Assembly (NCBI GenBank): GCA_910584965.1
Contig: CAJUDZ010000003.1
Span: 124,001 to 188,000, forward strand
Reading direction: 5' to 3'
DNA from: an uncultured Lachnospiraceae bacterium
GTDB lineage: Bacteria; Bacillota; Clostridia; Lachnospirales; Lachnospiraceae
DNA length: 64,000 nucleotides
This document shows, piece after piece, positions 61,056 through 64,000 of the stretch. The notes beneath the pieces were generated by a model. It saw nothing but the letters and a program-made list of their open reading frames with translations. It ran no database searches and was not told where the DNA came from. Position 1 is the stretch's first letter, and every line of letters begins with the position of its first letter. The translations under genes were made by a program, and so were the position numbers.

Positions 61056-62075
61056 ATGGCAAGACGGACATTATATGGCACGGTCATCGTGACTTACCGG
61101 TGCAATGCCCACTGTAATATGTGCGACTGCTTCCGGGACCCGACCAGGCCGGAAGAAGAGATCACGCTGGAAGATATAAAAAAACTGCCTGAAATGGCTT
61201 TTACGAATATTACCGGGGGAGAGCCTTTTATCCGGCAGGATATCCCCGAAATCGTCAGAGAACTGTACAAAAAAACCGACAGGATTGTCATTTCTACAAA
61301 CGGATATTTTACGGACAGGATCATCGGTCTTTGCAAAGAATTTCCCAAAGTGGGCATCCGCATCAGCATCGAAGGCCTGCAGGAGACGAATGACGCAATC
61401 CGCGGCATCCCGGACGGCTTTAACAGGGGGTATAAGACGCTGAAAACGCTGGTGGAAATGGGCCATCCCGATGTGGGATTCGGCATGACGGTGCAGGATA
61501 TGAACTGTGAAGATCTGGTGCCGCTGTACAATATCGCGAACGACATGGGAATGGAGTTTGCCACGGCGACCCTTCATAATTCCTTCTATTTCCGGAAGAC
61601 GGACAATAAGATCGACGACAAATATAAGGTGGCGCAGAATTTTGAAAAGCTGATTAACGAGCTTTTGAAGAGCAATTCCCCGAAAAAGTGGTTCCGCGCC
61701 TATTTTAACCACGGACTGATCAATTATATTTACGGCAATAAGAGGCTTCTGCCCTGCGATATGTCCAAAAACGCTTTTTTCATCGACCCGTTCTGCGATG
61801 TCATACCCTGTAACGGCATGGAGAAAAAGGCGGTCATGGGAAATCTCAGGAAGCAGAGCTGGGACGAGCTGTGGAACTCAAAGCAGGCCGAAGAAGTCCG
61901 CCGCTGTACAAAAAACTGTACAAGAAACTGCTGGATGATCGGAAGCGCTTCGCCCGCCATGCACAAATATATCTGGGTACCCGGCTGGTGGGTTATCCGG
62001 CATAAGTTTTTGAAGGGCGGGAAGTACAGTCTGGAGGAGAATCCGTTTATGCGGTCGAAACTTCAAGACAAATAA
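61056..62075 (+). CDS. Radical SAM protein with SPASM/Twitch-like C-terminal cysteines
   Basis: A 339-residue radical SAM enzyme. Cys16-x3-Cys20-x2-Cys23 in YRCNAHCNMC binds the [4Fe-4S] cluster with SAM; FTNITGGEPFIR is the GGEP motif, and RIVISTNGYFT follows. C-terminal cysteines (LPCDMS, FCDVIPCNGME, then KNCTRNCW) suggest one or more auxiliary clusters. The last 50 residues contain a Trp-rich stretch. Radical SAM enzymes catalyse epimerisation, dehydrogenation, C-C or C-S bond making, or methylation. Few are assigned in polysaccharide loci, so a sugar or lipid modification is a guess. ATG 61056 lies 13 bases after AAAGG; an in-frame ATG at 61044 is only one base away from it. Confidence 0.85.
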   Translation: MARRTLYGTVIVTYRCNAHCNMCDCFRDPTRPEEEITLEDIKKLPEMAFTNITGGEPFIRQDIPEIVRELYKKTDRIVISTNGYFTDRIIGLCKEFPKVGIRISIEGLQETNDAIRGIPDGFNRGYKTLKTLVEMGHPDVGFGMTVQDMNCEDLVPLYNIANDMGMEFATATLHNSFYFRKTDNKIDDKYKVAQNFEKLINELLKSNSPKKWFRAYFNHGLINYIYGNKRLLPCDMSKNAFFIDPFCDVIPCNGMEKKAVMGNLRKQSWDELWNSKQAEEVRRCTKNCTRNCWMIGSASPAMHKYIWVPGWWVIRHKFLKGGKYSLEENPFMRSKLQDK

Positions 62076-62093
62076 GGAATAATATGTTAGAAT
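62064..62093 (+). promoter_or_regulatory. Possible weak promoter with extended -10
   Basis: TGTTAGAAT (62085-62093) has TG one base before TAGAAT, an extended -10. The -35 region (around CAAGAC, 62064-62069) is poor. It lies at the end of the radical SAM gene, 54 bases before the next start, and may give extra expression of the last two genes. Confidence 0.35.
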
Positions 62094-62146
62094 AACAGAT
62101 AGTATATTTTTCCAACGGGCCGGGATGAAGGATAAGGAAGCGTTAT

Positions 62147-63181
62147 ATGGGACGTTTACAGAACAAAATAAAACAACTGAAATTTGCGTTGTACTGTTAT
62201 CGGAAAGGACAGGACAGCCGTTTTGTCAATACGGTGAAACAGTTTGCGGAAATGAACAATCTGATTTACGTGGAGTCCTATGGGGACGAGCGGATATCCG
62301 ACCCGGTTTTTCTGATCGATATGGAAGAATCCCATTCCGGCTTTTTTGCCGACCATAACCGCCTGCTGGCGCTGCTTTATTTTGCGGATCGGTATGATAT
62401 GAAGCCGGTAGTGCGGTATCACGCCGGATATTGCTATGCCGAGGCGCATCCGGTCAACGGGACGGACAATCCGTTTGAGTATTATTTTGAACAGCCGGCC
62501 GGAATCGGCCCGGACAGCCTGGCATCCTGCAAGAGGGTTTTCAGAAGCAGAAAAGAAAACAGCTATGAAGTAAACCGGCTCTGCGGCGACACAAACGGAT
62601 ATAAGAGAAGCGAAGAATACCTGAATGAAATGGCAAGGATTACCGCCAAATATATCCGCTTAAATTCCGTTGTCGGAAGCCGGATAAATGAGGAAATCCG
62701 GGAACTTCTGGGAGACGGTAAAGTGCTGGCCGTACATGTCAGGGGAACGGATTTTAAACAGAATTATAACGGCCATCCGGTTTCGGTGAGCGTTGATGAA
62801 TATTTGAAAGAGACGATGGGCCTGTTCGCAAAAGGCGGGTTCGAGAAGATTTTTCTGGCAACGGACGACAGTGCGGCGCTTGAAAAGTATCAGGAGCAGT
62901 TTGGGAAAAAGCTGGTATTTTATCAGGACGTTGTGCGAAGCGGCGGGACGGACACGGTTATGCACAGCGACATGCCGCGCAGGAACCATCATTATCTGCT
63001 CGGCTATGAGGTGCTCAGGGACATGTACACGCTGGCGGCCTGCGACGGGTTAGTCGCCGGACTTTCCCAGGTAAGCTATGCCGCAAGAATCCAGAAGAAG
63101 AGCACGGGGAAGGAGTACGCTTCCCTGGTCATCCTGGAAAAAGGGATTAATTATCATAAGAAAAATAACTGTCCTGCCTGA
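62147..63181 (+). CDS. Fucosyltransferase-fold protein (GT23/NodZ-like)
   Basis: A 344-residue GT-B-like protein. VLAVHVRGTDFKQNYNGHP is the donor-binding H-x-R-G-T-D motif of the GT23/NodZ and protein O-fucosyltransferase superfamily. IFLATDDSAALEKYQE and the late LAACDGLVAGLSQVSYAA are the matching second and third blocks. Family members use GDP-fucose, often making alpha-1,6 links. GGAAG lies about seven bases before the ATG. It is diverged from the GT11-like proteins in this window. It probably adds a fucose-like branch or cap to the glycan. Confidence 0.75.
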   Translation: MGRLQNKIKQLKFALYCYRKGQDSRFVNTVKQFAEMNNLIYVESYGDERISDPVFLIDMEESHSGFFADHNRLLALLYFADRYDMKPVVRYHAGYCYAEAHPVNGTDNPFEYYFEQPAGIGPDSLASCKRVFRSRKENSYEVNRLCGDTNGYKRSEEYLNEMARITAKYIRLNSVVGSRINEEIRELLGDGKVLAVHVRGTDFKQNYNGHPVSVSVDEYLKETMGLFAKGGFEKIFLATDDSAALEKYQEQFGKKLVFYQDVVRSGGTDTVMHSDMPRRNHHYLLGYEVLRDMYTLAACDGLVAGLSQVSYAARIQKKSTGKEYASLVILEKGINYHKKNNCPA

Positions 63182-63221
63182 ACGTGGTATCGGGGGCCGG
63201 GAAAAGGGAGTAAAGTCTGTA

Positions 63222-64000
63222 ATGATCAAACAGTTAGCCTATATTTTTAACCGCAGAGAGAAAACGAAACTGCTGATTCTGTTTGCGGCAGCAGTTATCG
63301 GGAGTCTGCTGGAATGCGCAAGCGTCGGTATTTTCCAGCCGTTTATAGAATTATTTATGGACCCGCAGGCGATTCAGAAGAACCGGTATCTGAACGAGGC
63401 TTATACTTTCCTGGGTTTTCAGTCTTTCGGCAGTTTTATGAGCGCTATGGCGATCGCTATTATAGCGATATTCGTCGTTAAAAATATCTATCTGACGATT
63501 GAAAAATATGCGATTTATACGTTCTCCTATAGTATGCAGATGAAGATTTCCACGGGACTGCTCAGGGCTTATGTGAGCGAACCGTATACCTTTCATCTCA
63601 ATAAAAATATTTCGGTACTGCAAAGAAGCGTACAGGAAGACGCCGATCTTTTTACAAAGGCGATTATCCACATTATGGAACTTCTGGTGGAAGTTATGGT
63701 TTGTATTGCGCTGGGAATCTATCTTTTCGATGTCAGTCATTCAATTACCGTTATCGTCGTCGGGCTGCTGGTTGTCTGTGTGGGCGTTTTTACGGCGGTC
63801 TCCAGAAAATTTGCGAAAGAACTCGGAAAAGACGCGCAGGGATATAAGGCAAAGCTCTATCAATGGATGAACCAGTCGCTTGGAGGCATTAAGGAAGTAA
63901 AAGTTTTAAACAGGGAACTGTTTTTTATCAATTCCTATTCCGGTTATTTTAGAAAATACGTCAGGGCGCTGAAAATCAGCCGGCTGATCGGTGTGATACC
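63222..64000 (+). CDS. ABC exporter, PglK-like (3' end outside window)
   Basis: The frame is open from the ATG at 63222 to the window edge, giving 259 residues of the membrane domain. MIKQLAYIFNRREKTKLLIL and GGIKEVKVLNRELFF align with the start and the intracellular coupling helix of the ABC exporter at 38972 (MLQKIGYLFDRKQK, YGLKDVKVLHREEFF). The nucleotide-binding domain is not in the window. GGGAG lies about eleven bases upstream. It is the second candidate flippase or exporter of this kind, so a further glycan or a second step may be served by genes beyond the right edge. Confidence 0.85.
   Translation, partial: MIKQLAYIFNRREKTKLLILFAAAVIGSLLECASVGIFQPFIELFMDPQAIQKNRYLNEAYTFLGFQSFGSFMSAMAIAIIAIFVVKNIYLTIEKYAIYTFSYSMQMKISTGLLRAYVSEPYTFHLNKNISVLQRSVQEDADLFTKAIIHIMELLVEVMVCIALGIYLFDVSHSITVIVVGLLVVCVGVFTAVSRKFAKELGKDAQGYKAKLYQWMNQSLGGIKEVKVLNRELFFINSYSGYFRKYVRALKISRLIGVI

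Overview
The window is one stretch of a very large surface-polysaccharide biosynthesis region. All fifty protein genes I can support lie on the + strand, and no gap exceeds about 230 bases. I see no tRNA, rRNA, insertion sequence, CRISPR array or housekeeping gene. Strong AGGAGG-type ribosome binding sites, TTGnnn-17-TATAAT promoters, roughly balanced base composition and families such as DUF6020 and DUF6056 suggest a Gram-positive member of Clostridia, probably Lachnospiraceae. That is inference; there is no phylogenetic marker. The first and last genes run off the window.

Layout. (1) 2-16207: a DUF6020 membrane protein, a large O-antigen-ligase-type protein, then a Pgl-like core. The core has a nucleotide-sugar 4,6-dehydratase, an aminotransferase and a small phosphoglycosyl transferase, followed by a PLP enzyme, an ATP-grasp enzyme and a PglA-like glycosyltransferase. 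After these come a UDP-HexNAc dehydrogenase, a DUF2334 deacetylase, a GT4 enzyme and a GT-C-like membrane protein. (2) 16287-29667, behind a good promoter: a UDP-HexNAc epimerase, a first formyltransferase, glycosyltransferases, a second DUF6020 protein and a Dlt-like set. The Dlt-like set is an SGNH protein, a DltA-like adenylating enzyme, a second formyltransferase, a DltC-like carrier and an MBOAT. A 187-base palindrome, a GT4 enzyme and a DUF6056 protein follow. (3) 29733-46490, behind another promoter: a second SGNH protein, a deacetylase-fold protein, two AsnB-type amidotransferases flanking a GT4, GT2, GT11, GT17 and DUF5672 proteins, a PglK-like ABC exporter and a Wzy-like protein. (4) 46468-63181, behind a third promoter: a second initiating phosphoglycosyl transferase, several glycosyltransferases, a pyruvyl transferase, a Wzx flippase, a GH88/105 hydrolase, a Wzy-like protein, a GT26-GT4 fusion, a radical SAM protein and a fucosyltransferase-fold protein. 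A second PglK-like ABC exporter begins at 63222.

How the genes work together (inference). Two initiating transferases, three polymerase/ligase-like proteins, one Wzx and two ABC exporters imply at least two glycans built side by side on undecaprenyl phosphate. The dehydrogenase, epimerase and AsnB enzymes point to HexNAc-uronic acids, possibly amidated. The dehydratase and aminotransferase point to a 4-amino-4,6-dideoxy sugar whose usual acetyltransferase partner is absent here. Three GT11-type and one GT23-like enzyme point to fucose-like residues, although GDP-fucose synthesis is not encoded in the window.

The most interesting element is at 21217-26857. A formyltransferase with an intact Asn-His-Asp triad sits between a DltA-like amino-acid-activating enzyme and its carrier protein, followed directly by an MBOAT. 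This resembles the adenylation-formylation-carrier order of the linear gramicidin starter module, split into separate proteins and joined to a Dlt/Alg-type acyl exporter. I propose export of an N-formylated aminoacyl group onto the glycan; this is untested.
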